A stretch of 16,671 bases of DNA, taken from contig JAZLHR010000093.1 of the NCBI GenBank assembly GCA_045616945.1, forward strand, positions 1 through 16,671, read 5' to 3'. The DNA comes from UBA6987 sp045616945 (GTDB lineage: Bacteria; Bacillota; Clostridia; Lachnospirales; Lachnospiraceae). The translations under genes were made by a program, and so were the position numbers. A model generated the notes under the pieces. That model saw only the letters and a list, made by a program, of their open reading frames with translations. It did no database searches and was not told the DNA's origin. Below, in pieces: positions 7,291 through 14,652 of the stretch. Position 1 is the stretch's first letter, and each line of letters starts with the position of its first letter.

Positions 7291-7961
7291 CCGGAACGGG
7301 CCGATATCGCCGGGCGGTATTCCCACACGGAATAGCGCTGCGGCGCGTAAATGGCCGGGAAAAGGCCCCTTTTATAATACCAGGCGCGGCGGAGCAGCTT
7401 CCAGCCGCGCCTTTTTGCGGGATAATCGCCCGCAGGCGCATCCCACCAGGCATAGACCCGCAGCGGATGCGTCATTTCCCCCTCGATCTTCCGGATGAAA
7501 GCTTCGAAGGTTTCCGGCAGGAAGGGCCTTCCCAGCAAAAGCACGGTATAAGCGTCCAGATCCAGCGAGAAAGCATCGCCTTCGATGACCCGCAGCCGGG
7601 GATACCTTCCCGTCCAGGACTTTGCCTCCGCCGCCACCGCGGGATTCAGTTCCACTCCGTCGATCCGGCATTCCGGATAGTTCTCCGTGAAAAAGGCCAA
7701 CACCCGCCCCTTCCCGCAGCCCACATCCAGTACGCGGTCTTCCCGGCCGAAGCAGTCCCCGCCGACCACCTCCCGCAGATAATGATAGTGCGTCGATTCA
7801 CTGTCGCAGGCGCCTTTTTCCTGCCGGAAAGGTGAGGGGACATAGTCCGCCAAAGACATGCCGCAGATGCTCTTATCTTTTCGGATGTCATACCAGGTAT
7901 ACAGCTTGTGAAAAAAGCGGCGGCAGAGCCGCCCGGCTGCGGAATCGTATAATTTCTTCAT
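7278..7961 (-). CDS. Class I SAM-dependent methyltransferase, target unknown
   Basis: A 227-residue protein with the Rossmann methyltransferase core. Motif I is VLDVGCGKG at 77-85, the ribose-binding acidic residue is Glu104 (GVELN), the next motif is IEGDAF at 127-132 with Asp129, and LLLGRPFLPETF (141-152) occupies the post-strand-4 position. The first ~60 residues are basic and aromatic, and the C-terminal ~50 are rich in Arg, Trp and Tyr. The reading frame stays open to an ATG at 8087, but that extension would run through a terminator-like hairpin at 8011-8047, so I prefer ATG 7961 (7991 is possible); no strong ribosome site marks either. It stands alone between the GH28 operon, which it faces, and the two-component operon. 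The substrate is unassignable, and nothing ties it to the sugar genes. Confidence 0.78.
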   Translation of the reverse strand: MKKLYDSAAGRLCRRFFHKLYTWYDIRKDKSICGMSLADYVPSPFRQEKGACDSESTHYHYLREVVGGDCFGREDRVLDVGCGKGRVLAFFTENYPECRIDGVELNPAVAAEAKSWTGRYPRLRVIEGDAFSLDLDAYTVLLLGRPFLPETFEAFIRKIEGEMTHPLRVYAWWDAPAGDYPAKRRGWKLLRRAWYYKRGLFPAIYAPQRYSVWEYRPAISARSGRMK

Positions 7962-8000
7962 GTATCGAACGCTTTCCGGACCGGAGCCCATAAAAGATTT

Positions 8001-8047
8001 GCATAACAAAAGGCCTTCCGTATGCCCTGTGAGCATACAGAAGGCCT
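8001..8047 (-). terminator. Rho-independent terminator of the two-component operon
   Basis: Arms at 8011-8025 and 8033-8047 form a 15-bp stem around a 7-base loop. The one imperfect pair is C-A on the plus strand but G-U in minus-strand RNA, so the hairpin is fully paired only when read on the minus strand. There it is followed by TTTGTTATG. It lies ~80 bases after the stop at 8128, fitting termination of the minus-strand operon that starts near 10674. Confidence 0.75.
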
Positions 8048-8127
8048 GTTTCTTTCCTGTCTCTGTCCGGTATCGTTTTTGTATCATTTTACGGGAGATG
8101 GATCTTCCGTGCTGTTTTCCGTCTATT

Positions 8128-8814
8128 TTAACCGATCCTGCCGCTTTCTCCGTTCGTCCTCATGCGGGGCTGATCTTCCGGATATATAATATCCATGTAC
8201 AGATTCAGCCAGCATCCGTCCTGCTCCGCATGATAGAGGAACGGAATATCTGCTTCTTCCGTCCGGCGTTCCAGAGCCGTCAGGAAGGCAGCGAACTCTT
8301 CATCTGTCATGGCCGGGGCCTCTGCCGAAATGGTTTCCAGGCAGATCAGCAGCCCGCTCTCATACTCAAACCCCAAACGGTAAAGGGACGCATATTCATC
8401 CTTTTCGTCCGTTAGAAACACAAATTCCAATTCAGTGCATTCCCCGTCGGCCAGGTACAGAGGATACTTCCATACGGCGGCCGTCAGCGTACCGCTCGTA
8501 AGCGGCTCGGTCAGCATTTCCGGCAGCGGGACATCGCTCAGACCGCACAGCTCTTCCATCAGCTGCTGCGCACCGTCTATATACGGTTCCGGGGACACTT
8601 CCTGCGGTTCTCCGCCGTATAAATTTATTTTGTACAAAGCATCTCTCAGCCGTTCCCAGGGGATCGCCGGCTTTTCCACGGGCAGGATCCTGCCGTAGGT
8701 ATAGCTGCTTTCCCGAAGCGTATCCAGTTCCCGGTTCCAAAGCATCTGCGGGATCAGGAACAAGGCAAGAAACAGGGCCGATATCCCGCCTGCAGTCAGC
8801 AGATATCTCTTCAT
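8128..8814 (-). CDS. Membrane-anchored hypothetical protein, third gene of two-component operon
   Basis: I do not recognise this 228-residue protein. It has a short basic start (MKR) and one hydrophobic segment at ~6-25 (LLTAGGISALFLALFLIPQM), with no lipobox Cys. It is therefore probably an uncleaved signal anchor with an extracytoplasmic domain of ~200 residues. That domain is acidic, with aromatic beta-like stretches (ELEFVFL, LYRLGFEYESGLLICLE) and a MTDEEFAAFLTALERR helix. Its ATG overlaps the kinase stop (ATGA at 8811-8814), so translation is coupled to the kinase. By context it could modulate or sense with the kinase, or be its output. That role is inference only. Confidence 0.8.
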   Translation of the reverse strand: MKRYLLTAGGISALFLALFLIPQMLWNRELDTLRESSYTYGRILPVEKPAIPWERLRDALYKINLYGGEPQEVSPEPYIDGAQQLMEELCGLSDVPLPEMLTEPLTSGTLTAAVWKYPLYLADGECTELEFVFLTDEKDEYASLYRLGFEYESGLLICLETISAEAPAMTDEEFAAFLTALERRTEEADIPFLYHAEQDGCWLNLYMDIIYPEDQPRMRTNGESGRIG

Positions 8815-10016
8815 GCTTCAGCCTCCTTTTCCAGTTCGAAGGACACTCTTGTGCCTTTCCCCTTTTTGCTTTGGATCTCCAGCTTCGAGCCGTGCAGCTC
8901 CGCGATCCTGCAGCAGAGCGTCAAGCCCAGGCCCGCGCCGCCCTGTCTGCGGGAGCGGGATTTATCTTCCCGGAAATACGGCTCCTTGACCCTGTTGATG
9001 TTTTCCCGGGATATGCCGATCCCCCGGTCCACCACCGTAAAACGGTATTTCCGGCCCCGGCCGCTGCCGATCAGCGTGACTTCCTCCCCGTTTTCCGTTG
9101 CCTTGCAGGCATTGTCGCACAGATTTTTCAGCAGGGTGATCAGCAGGGCCTCGTTCCCCCGGACCGTTCCGGCCGCCGCGTTCATCCGGATTTGCAGACC
9201 GTATTTGCTCTCCAGCGGGCTGACTGCCATCCGCAGTTTTTTGCACAGCTCGCGGACGTCCGTCGCTTTCATTTCCGCTTTTTCATGGCCGAGCACGAAC
9301 AGTTCCAGCATCTGGTGGGAAAGCTTATCCATCCTCTCCGCTTCAAAATGCACCGTTTCCAGCGCTTTCGGGATTTCCGGCCGCTCCAGTTCTCCCCGCA
9401 GCATCATGGACGAATATCCCAGGATAGAGGTCATGGGCGTCTTCAGCTCATGCGCGAAATTCTCCATGAAAAGCTGCCTGCGGTCATCGTATGTGCGGAC
9501 ATGCATGAAGTGCAGTGCCGTGCTGAGGCTCAATATCAGGCAAAGCCCCACTGCGCCGCCGTATAAAAGGAAATTCCTGCGGCAGGCCGCTGCCGTGCCG
9601 GAAAAATCGCAGCTGAGCGTCACATAATAAGACTGCCCCTTGACTGCGATGCAAACAGACACGATATATTCATCTTTCCCGTCCGCTTTCCGGAAATTTC
9701 CCCGGATGCGGTTATCGTAAAGCGTCCCGTCTTCCGGAGCCTCCTGCGAGATCAGAAGGCTGCAGCCCTCTTCCCGCAGGACATCCCGGATATTTTCGGC
9801 CATTTCTTCCGTTTTTTCCGGCGTCACCGTCCCGATCAGGCTCTTCGCCTGATTTTTCAGAAGCTCAGCGGCAGCCTTCGCTTTCCCGGCGGCATTTTCG
9901 GTAAAGTCCCGGACCTTTTCCCGGTTTTCCGTAAAGACCAGATGCAGCAGGATCCCCAACACAGCCAGGACGAGCACCGGATACAGGATATAAAAGATTT
10001 TTTCCGTTTTCTTCAT
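8811..10016 (-). CDS. Sensor histidine kinase (EnvZ/BaeS-like, HisKA type)
   Basis: A 401-residue membrane kinase. Two transmembrane segments (~8-28 and ~150-172) flank a ~120-residue extracytoplasmic sensor region. The HisKA dimerisation box reads FAHELKTPMTSILGY with the phospho-acceptor His189. The ATP-binding domain shows the N box (NLCDNACKA, ~298-306), G1 (DRGIGI, 330-335), F region (PYF) and G2 (GGAGLGL, 359-365). It therefore should autophosphorylate and pass phosphate to the adjacent response regulator. The start at 10016 is chosen because it overlaps, as ATGA, the stop of the response regulator's normal C-terminal frame; the frame stays open to 10103 only inside that gene. The signal is not evident; no PAS or Cache domain is clear. 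Confidence 0.93.
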   Translation of the reverse strand: MKKTEKIFYILYPVLVLAVLGILLHLVFTENREKVRDFTENAAGKAKAAAELLKNQAKSLIGTVTPEKTEEMAENIRDVLREEGCSLLISQEAPEDGTLYDNRIRGNFRKADGKDEYIVSVCIAVKGQSYYVTLSCDFSGTAAACRRNFLLYGGAVGLCLILSLSTALHFMHVRTYDDRRQLFMENFAHELKTPMTSILGYSSMMLRGELERPEIPKALETVHFEAERMDKLSHQMLELFVLGHEKAEMKATDVRELCKKLRMAVSPLESKYGLQIRMNAAAGTVRGNEALLITLLKNLCDNACKATENGEEVTLIGSGRGRKYRFTVVDRGIGISRENINRVKEPYFREDKSRSRRQGGAGLGLTLCCRIAELHGSKLEIQSKKGKGTRVSFELEKEAEA

Positions 10017-10081
10017 GCTTTTTCGCTGTGAAACAGATAGCCAAGCTTGTAAATGGTCTGAATCTCGTCTGTCAGTTCCAG
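10013..10081 (-). pseudogene. Detached C-terminal tail of the response regulator
   Basis: Read one base out of frame with the upstream response-regulator frame, these 23 codons give LELTDEIQTIYKLGYLFHSE, then KA and a stop. This is the expected end of an OmpR winged helix, where IQTIYKLGYLF matches the usual I-x-T-V-x-G-x-G-Y-x-F pattern. Its TGA overlaps the kinase ATG. The tail is lost to the main frame because the A-run at 10082-10086 appears one base short. This is either a sequencing/assembly indel or a real frameshift. Confidence 0.85.
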
Positions 10082-10674
10082 TTTTTCTTGAGGCGCTGTA
10101 CATGCAGGTCTATCGTCCTGGTCTCACCCGAATAAGGCTCTTTCCAGACATGCTCGTAGATCTTTTCCCGCGACAGGGCAATATCCCGGTTCGCGGCAAA
10201 ATACAGGAGCAGATCATATTCCTTGGCGGAAAGGGATACCGCTTTCCCTTCCAGAAAGACCCGATGGGCGGCTGCATCCACATGCACCCTCCCGAAATCG
10301 AACATTTCCTTGCGCAGGCCTCTGCGGCGCAGCACCACCTCGATCCTCGCCAGCAGCTCTTCCAGGTCAAAAGGCTTGAGGATATAGTCCTCCGCCCCCA
10401 GCTTCAGGCCCCGGATCCTGTCCTTCACGGAGACCCGCGCCGTCACGAAGATCACGGGGATATCATATTGGCGGATATAAGGGATCAGTTCGAAGCCGTC
10501 GATGCCCGGCAGCATCACATCCAGCAGTACGAGCTGATACAGATCCCGCTCCACTGCCTCCGCCGCGGCCGTCCCGTCTCCTGCGATCTCACACAAAAAG
10601 CCTCTCTTCGAAAGAAACAGCTTGACCATCTCCGCGATATTTTCTTCGTCTTCCACGATCAGTATTTTATCCAC
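10072..10674 (-). CDS. OmpR/PhoB-family response regulator, C-terminus frameshifted
   Basis: As written, 200 residues. The receiver domain (1-~115) carries acidic residues Glu8, Asp9 and Glu10, the phospho-acceptor Asp52 (LLDVMLPGIDG), Thr78 and Lys100-Pro101. The winged-helix DNA-binding domain begins near 125 and includes LSAKEYDLLLYFAAN and the recognition helix RTIDLHVQRLKK. The frame then breaks after LKK into NWN-stop at 10072. A -1 shift at 10081-10087 restores ~22 residues ending in the beta-hairpin at 10013, so an intact gene would be ~220 residues. The start is GTG at 10674, supported by AAGGAGG 6 bases upstream. It is the first gene of the operon with the kinase and the anchored protein. 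If the frameshift is real, the wing is missing and DNA binding would be impaired. The target genes are unknown. Confidence 0.9.
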   Translation of the reverse strand: MDKILIVEDEENIAEMVKLFLSKRGFLCEIAGDGTAAAEAVERDLYQLVLLDVMLPGIDGFELIPYIRQYDIPVIFVTARVSVKDRIRGLKLGAEDYILKPFDLEELLARIEVVLRRRGLRKEMFDFGRVHVDAAAHRVFLEGKAVSLSAKEYDLLLYFAANRDIALSREKIYEHVWKEPYSGETRTIDLHVQRLKKNWN

Positions 10675-10716
10675 GGCAGACCTCCTTTTCCCCTTGTACG
10701 CTCCGTTTTATCTCCG

Positions 10717-10732
10717 CAATTTATCAAAATTG
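10717..10732. repeat. Small palindrome upstream of the response regulator
   Basis: CAATTT and AAATTG form 6-bp arms around ATCA, 43 bases upstream of the GTG start at 10674. It could be an operator for the regulator or chance in an AT-rich gap. No confident promoter was found in this 105-bp interval (10675-10779). Confidence 0.3.
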
Positions 10733-10779
10733 TATCATCGGGGCGGAACGGGGCCTGTTTTCTTCGGCGGGCCGTTTTT

Positions 10780-12633
10780 CTATTCTTTTTCACCGCTTCC
10801 GTAATATTCCGCCAGCATGATCAGAATCCTTCCCATGGCGGAACCGTTCGGCATCCAGGGAGTATAAGTAGGACTTTCCGTATCGATCCTCTCCGTAAAA
10901 GCATATTCCCGGGACATCCCGAAGGTCAGCTGCGCGTCGATGATCTCGGCGGCTTTATCGCGCCGCCCGTATTTCATCCAGACTTCGAACCAATAATAAT
11001 CCGGATAGGAAACATACCAGATCCCCTTTTTGCCGTTTTTATACGGCATATGGCCGTACAGTCCCAGGCCTTCCCGCGTCAGACCGCACTCCAGCATGGA
11101 CCGGTAAACACGCAGCACATCCTCATATCTGTCAACGGCTCCGCACAGGATAATACTGCCGTGATGATGCTCCGGATACAGTTCCTCCACCAGTTTCCGC
11201 TCGTCCCCGATCGGCATCAGCGGGATCCGCAGGGTTTCACTGCCGCTCTGCGCCTCATAATATTTCCGGAAATGGCGCTTCATATCGGCGACGTAGGAGG
11301 CATGCTCTTCCTGCACCTCGTCAAGCGCGGGATCCCCGAACCGGGCACAGGCCTCGGCAAAGGCCTTTTCCGCCAGGATATTGGTCGTATCGGTCATGCC
11401 CCACACCTGAAAGACCTGGTCCCAGTCACAGCCGCGCAGCGGCGGAAAAAGCCCGCCGGCACAGGTTTCCGAATCGGCAGTCGTATGCCGGATCCTCTTG
11501 ATATACAGGAAGGCCCTGTAAGCCTTATCGCGGTAACGGCGGAAAAATGTCCCGTTTCCGGTCAAAGTGCAATATTTCGAAAAGGAATATAAAGCCGCCG
11601 CGGTAATGCCGGCCCAGCCGAAGCCGGTCTGTTCCACTTCGCCGCTCGGAAGCATTTTGAAATCAAAATAGAACTGTATGCAGGGTTCGATATAATCCGC
11701 GAAATCTCCGATATATGCCAGCCCTTCCAGCATGGAAAGCGCCTCTACCGGCCAGATGATCCGCCGCAGGCCTCCCTGCCTGGGGATCACCAGATCCGTC
11801 CCGGCGGGGCAGGCAAACATCTGCAGGATCTGCGCCGTGATATGCCGGATCATTTTTCTCTTTTCGGGATCATCGGCAAGCGCGGCCGGCAGACGGTCGA
11901 TCCGGGCAAACTCTTTTTCCCAAAAGGCTTCCGTTTTGCTTTTTTCCGCATCATAGTCAAAGGAAATACACTCTCCCTTATTAAGAGAAAATACAAATTG
12001 CTTCTTTTCACGGGGCTGCAGCCCGTCAAACAGAATGATCCGGCCCTCCGCTTCGGAGAAAGCCGCGTATTCCGATACCGTCAGCACTCTTTCCCCGTCC
12101 GTGAAATGCCCCTGCTCTTCCCGCCAGGAAGCCGGGATCTTCCCCCAGGCTTCGATCTCCGGCCGGTAATGCGCATACATATCGGCTTTCCCGAAAACCA
12201 GCTTCTCTTCCGGCCCCGTTCGCACAAGCAAGGAGACCCTTTCGTGCATTTCACTGTCCCCGGTATTTTCGGCAGTCATTTTTATGAACAGAGTGCTTTT
12301 CCGCCGGGTGTCGCAAAATGCCTCCAGACGGACCTCCATATCGCGGAATCCGTTCCGAAGCAGGTGGATCGGCGCGCCGCTTTCGGAAGTTTCCTGCAGC
12401 GTATTTCCGAAAATGAAGGCGGCGTCCCCCGCCCCGTGCGCGAACCACAGTCCCGCGCCGACAAAGGTCCTGTTAAAATAATGCACCGGGTCCCGGTTGC
12501 ATTCCGCGAAATCCAGGAAAATATCCCCGAAGATGTATTTCCCTTCCGGCCAAACGGTAAAAAGCCGCTCGGATTTCGGCGGCTGCAGATATTTTCTCGT
12601 CGTATAAGGTCTGAAAATGAATTCCTGATCCAT
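10780..12633 (-). CDS. Putative six-hairpin glycosidase-like protein
   Basis: A 617-residue protein. Residues ~1-235 look like a beta-rich N-terminal domain (FGNTLQETSESG, VRLEAFCDTRRKSTLFIKMTAENTG). Residues ~255-610 are rich in helices with aromatic motifs typical of (alpha/alpha)6 barrels: GLRRIIWPVEALSMLEGLAYIG (289-310), GFGWAGITAAALYSFSKY, GLFPPLRGCDWDQVFQVWGMTD (394-415) and WYVSYPDYYWFEVWMKYGR. The layout resembles alpha-L-rhamnosidase/glucoamylase-like clans, but I cannot assign a GH family or pick the catalytic acids. There is no signal peptide. The ATG has AAGGAG 8 bases upstream and a good promoter at 12666-12694. It is divergent from the GH127 gene, so the two are probably co-regulated on one glycan. 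Confidence 0.65.
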   Translation of the reverse strand: MDQEFIFRPYTTRKYLQPPKSERLFTVWPEGKYIFGDIFLDFAECNRDPVHYFNRTFVGAGLWFAHGAGDAAFIFGNTLQETSESGAPIHLLRNGFRDMEVRLEAFCDTRRKSTLFIKMTAENTGDSEMHERVSLLVRTGPEEKLVFGKADMYAHYRPEIEAWGKIPASWREEQGHFTDGERVLTVSEYAAFSEAEGRIILFDGLQPREKKQFVFSLNKGECISFDYDAEKSKTEAFWEKEFARIDRLPAALADDPEKRKMIRHITAQILQMFACPAGTDLVIPRQGGLRRIIWPVEALSMLEGLAYIGDFADYIEPCIQFYFDFKMLPSGEVEQTGFGWAGITAAALYSFSKYCTLTGNGTFFRRYRDKAYRAFLYIKRIRHTTADSETCAGGLFPPLRGCDWDQVFQVWGMTDTTNILAEKAFAEACARFGDPALDEVQEEHASYVADMKRHFRKYYEAQSGSETLRIPLMPIGDERKLVEELYPEHHHGSIILCGAVDRYEDVLRVYRSMLECGLTREGLGLYGHMPYKNGKKGIWYVSYPDYYWFEVWMKYGRRDKAAEIIDAQLTFGMSREYAFTERIDTESPTYTPWMPNGSAMGRILIMLAEYYGSGEKE

Positions 12634-12665
12634 AAAACGCTCCTTCTGAACTTTTTCGTATTTTC

Positions 12666-12694
12666 TATATATTATAGGGCGCTCTTTTTGTCAA
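12666..12694 (-). promoter_or_regulatory. Sigma-A promoter of the six-hairpin gene
   Basis: On the minus strand, TTGACA (12689-12694) is followed after 17 bases by TATATA (12666-12671). The start site would be near 12659, leaving a leader of ~25 bases. A TATAAT overlaps the -10 five bases closer, but its spacing would be only 12 bases. Confidence 0.6.
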
Positions 12695-12708
12695 CCCGCG
12701 GCAAAGCC

Positions 12709-12737
12709 TTGACAAAGAAACATTACTTGTCTATTCT
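12709..12737 (+). promoter_or_regulatory. Sigma-A promoter of the GH127 gene
   Basis: A perfect TTGACA (12709-12714) is followed after 17 bases by TATTCT (12732-12737). The start site near 12744 gives a ~32-base leader to the ATG at 12777, which has AAAGGAG about 8 bases upstream. Its -35 lies only 14 bases from the divergent -35, so one regulator bound between them could act on both genes. Confidence 0.65.
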
Positions 12738-12776
12738 GTCGGATATACCGACCATGAAAAGCAAAGGAGCGACCCG

Positions 12777-14564
12777 ATGATACAAAATCATTTTTCGTTT
12801 ACCGCAGCCGGCTCCCTCTCCCTCACGGGAATACGGGAAGAAGCCGCTGCGTTTACCATGTCCGAGCAGCTTCTCCGGGAAGATGTCTGGAAAGCCTTCA
12901 CCGATGTTTTCACAGCTGATACGGATGCGCCGGATGCCGGCTGGCGCGGAGAATTCTGGGGCAAAATGATGCGCGGGGCCTGCCTGATCTTCCGTTACCG
13001 CCCCGATGAAGCACTGTACCGCGTATTGGAAGATTCCGTGCGGGAAATGCTGAAAACGGCCCGTCCCGACGGCAGCTTCAACAGCTACGGCGAAGCGGCG
13101 GCCTTCGGCACCTGGGACCTGTGGAGCCGCAAATACGTGCTTACGGGCTTTCTGCATTTTCTGGAGATCTGCCGGGACAAAGCCCTGCAGGAAGAGATCC
13201 GCAGAGCGGTCTGTGCCCATGCGGACGCCGTTCTTGCCAAAATCGGCAGAAAAGAGGACGGAAAAAAAGAGATCGTCAAAACAAGTTCTAAATGGCTCGG
13301 CGTCAATTCCTGCTCCATTCTGGAGCCGTTCGTCGAGCTGTACAAGCTGACGGAGGAAGCCCGCTACCTGGAATTTGCCGAATATATCATTTCGACCGGC
13401 GGCTGCGACGGAGGCAGTCTGATTGAGCAGTCGTTCACCTACCATCTGCCGCCGCATCTTCTTTCCGAGAATAAAGCGTATGAAACGCTCTCCTTTTTCG
13501 AAGGTCTGCTTGCCTATTATGAGGCGACCGGCCGGAAGCGCTATTTCGATATCGTCCGGAATTTCGCAGACGCGGTCAACGATTCCGAGATCACGGTCAT
13601 CGGCTGCTGCGGCTGCAAGCACGAGCAATTCGACCACGCAGCCCGGGTCCAGGCCGAAAAGCCCACGGGGATCATGCAGGAGACCTGCGTTACCGTGACC
13701 TGGATGCGCCTCAATGCCCGCCTGTTCGCACTGACCGGCGAGGCAAAATATCTGGAGCGCTTCTATCTTTCCGCTTATAACGCCCTGTACGGCGCACTCA
13801 ATACGCAGCATCAGAAAGGCTTTGACCGAAAGACCAAATCACTGGATTCGCCGCTGCCCTTCGACAGCTACTCTCCTCTGTACCGGGCAGCCCGCGGTCA
13901 GGGGATCGGCGGGAAAAAGCCGCTCGCCGGCATCGGTTTCTACGGCTGCTGCGCCAGCATCGCAAGCGCAGGGGTCGCACTGGTACCGCTCATGAGCGTT
14001 CTGAAAGAGAAAAACGGCCTCCTCCTGACCGATTTCTTCACCGGCAGCTATACTGAAAAGCTGGAAAGCGGCGCTTCCGTCTCGCTCTCCTCTCTCACGC
14101 AGATGCCCGCCAAGGCCCATACCGAGATCCGCATCACCAGCGACCGCCCCATCACGCTGCGGATCTTTATTCCTTCCTTCGTCAAGAAGCTGTCTGTCTC
14201 CCTGAACGGAGAAAAGCAGGAGTTCCTGCCGGAAAACGGCTATCTTACCGTATCCGGCAAGTTCAGCGATGATCTGCTCGTTCTGGACGGGGCAGTCGCC
14301 GTCCGCAGGATCAGGATCGGGAAAATGTCCTCCCTCCGCTGCGGATATATCACGCTCGCCGCGGATGAATCCCAGACCGCCGGCTTTGAAACGATCTCGC
14401 TGGCCGGCAAATTGAAAATCACGCCTGCCGAGCCCGGCAGAAACGAACAGCTGCGCTTCACCGTCCGCACGGAAACGGGCATGGAATATGTCCTGTGCGA
14501 TTATGCCTCCTGCGGCAAACGCTGGAATCATCCGAAAAACCGTGTTTCCGTATGGTTTGACTGA
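12777..14564 (+). CDS. GH127-family (DUF1680) beta-L-arabinofuranosidase-like protein
   Basis: A 595-residue glycosidase. The (alpha/alpha)6 catalytic domain spans ~30-410 and is followed by beta-sandwich regions containing TLRIFIPSFVKKLSVSLNGE. The GH127 zinc/thiol site is recognisable: Glu302-Thr-Cys304 (MQETCVTVTWMR), and the Cys391-Cys392 pair in YGCCAS, whose first Cys corresponds to the nucleophile in HypBA1. Extra Cys and His lie at 277-282 (CCGCKH). The family releases beta-L-arabinofuranose, for example from hydroxyproline-linked arabino-oligosaccharides or pectic side chains. There is no signal peptide, so the substrate is probably imported. The gene has its own promoter, is divergent from the six-hairpin gene, and faces the second AraC gene. 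The specific linkage is unproven; GH146 and other related clans share these motifs. Confidence 0.85.
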   Translation: MIQNHFSFTAAGSLSLTGIREEAAAFTMSEQLLREDVWKAFTDVFTADTDAPDAGWRGEFWGKMMRGACLIFRYRPDEALYRVLEDSVREMLKTARPDGSFNSYGEAAAFGTWDLWSRKYVLTGFLHFLEICRDKALQEEIRRAVCAHADAVLAKIGRKEDGKKEIVKTSSKWLGVNSCSILEPFVELYKLTEEARYLEFAEYIISTGGCDGGSLIEQSFTYHLPPHLLSENKAYETLSFFEGLLAYYEATGRKRYFDIVRNFADAVNDSEITVIGCCGCKHEQFDHAARVQAEKPTGIMQETCVTVTWMRLNARLFALTGEAKYLERFYLSAYNALYGALNTQHQKGFDRKTKSLDSPLPFDSYSPLYRAARGQGIGGKKPLAGIGFYGCCASIASAGVALVPLMSVLKEKNGLLLTDFFTGSYTEKLESGASVSLSSLTQMPAKAHTEIRITSDRPITLRIFIPSFVKKLSVSLNGEKQEFLPENGYLTVSGKFSDDLLVLDGAVAVRRIRIGKMSSLRCGYITLAADESQTAGFETISLAGKLKITPAEPGRNEQLRFTVRTETGMEYVLCDYASCGKRWNHPKNRVSVWFD

Positions 14565-14595
14565 GCAGAGCCGGATCCCTTCATATAAAGTCCCG

Positions 14596-14652
14596 AAAAC
14601 GTCTCCCCGCCGCTTCCGTTATGCCTGTTTACGGTAAGCCGACGGGGAGACG
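14596..14652 (-). terminator. Terminator of the second AraC gene
   Basis: CGTCTCCCCG (14600-14609) and CGGGGAGACG (14643-14652) are perfect 10-bp arms enclosing a 33-base loop that spans the AraC stop at 14619. On the minus strand the stem is followed by TTTTCGGG. The long loop contains a smaller possible inner stem. It lies between convergent genes and may also slow plus-strand transcripts from the GH127 gene. Confidence 0.6.

Noticed and set aside
10741..10779. Possible terminator just after the six-hairpin gene
   Set aside because: Complementary pieces (ACGG/CCGT, GGCC) do not form one consistent stem, and the T-run is on the plus strand, where no gene ends.
10015..11592. A 525-codon open frame on the plus strand
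   Set aside because: It spans the response regulator, an intergenic region and part of the six-hairpin gene in antisense, with no domain and no ribosome site.
12723..13811. A 362-codon open frame on the minus strand
   Set aside because: It is antisense to the GH127 gene, which has conserved catalytic Cys and Glu residues plus a promoter and ribosome site.
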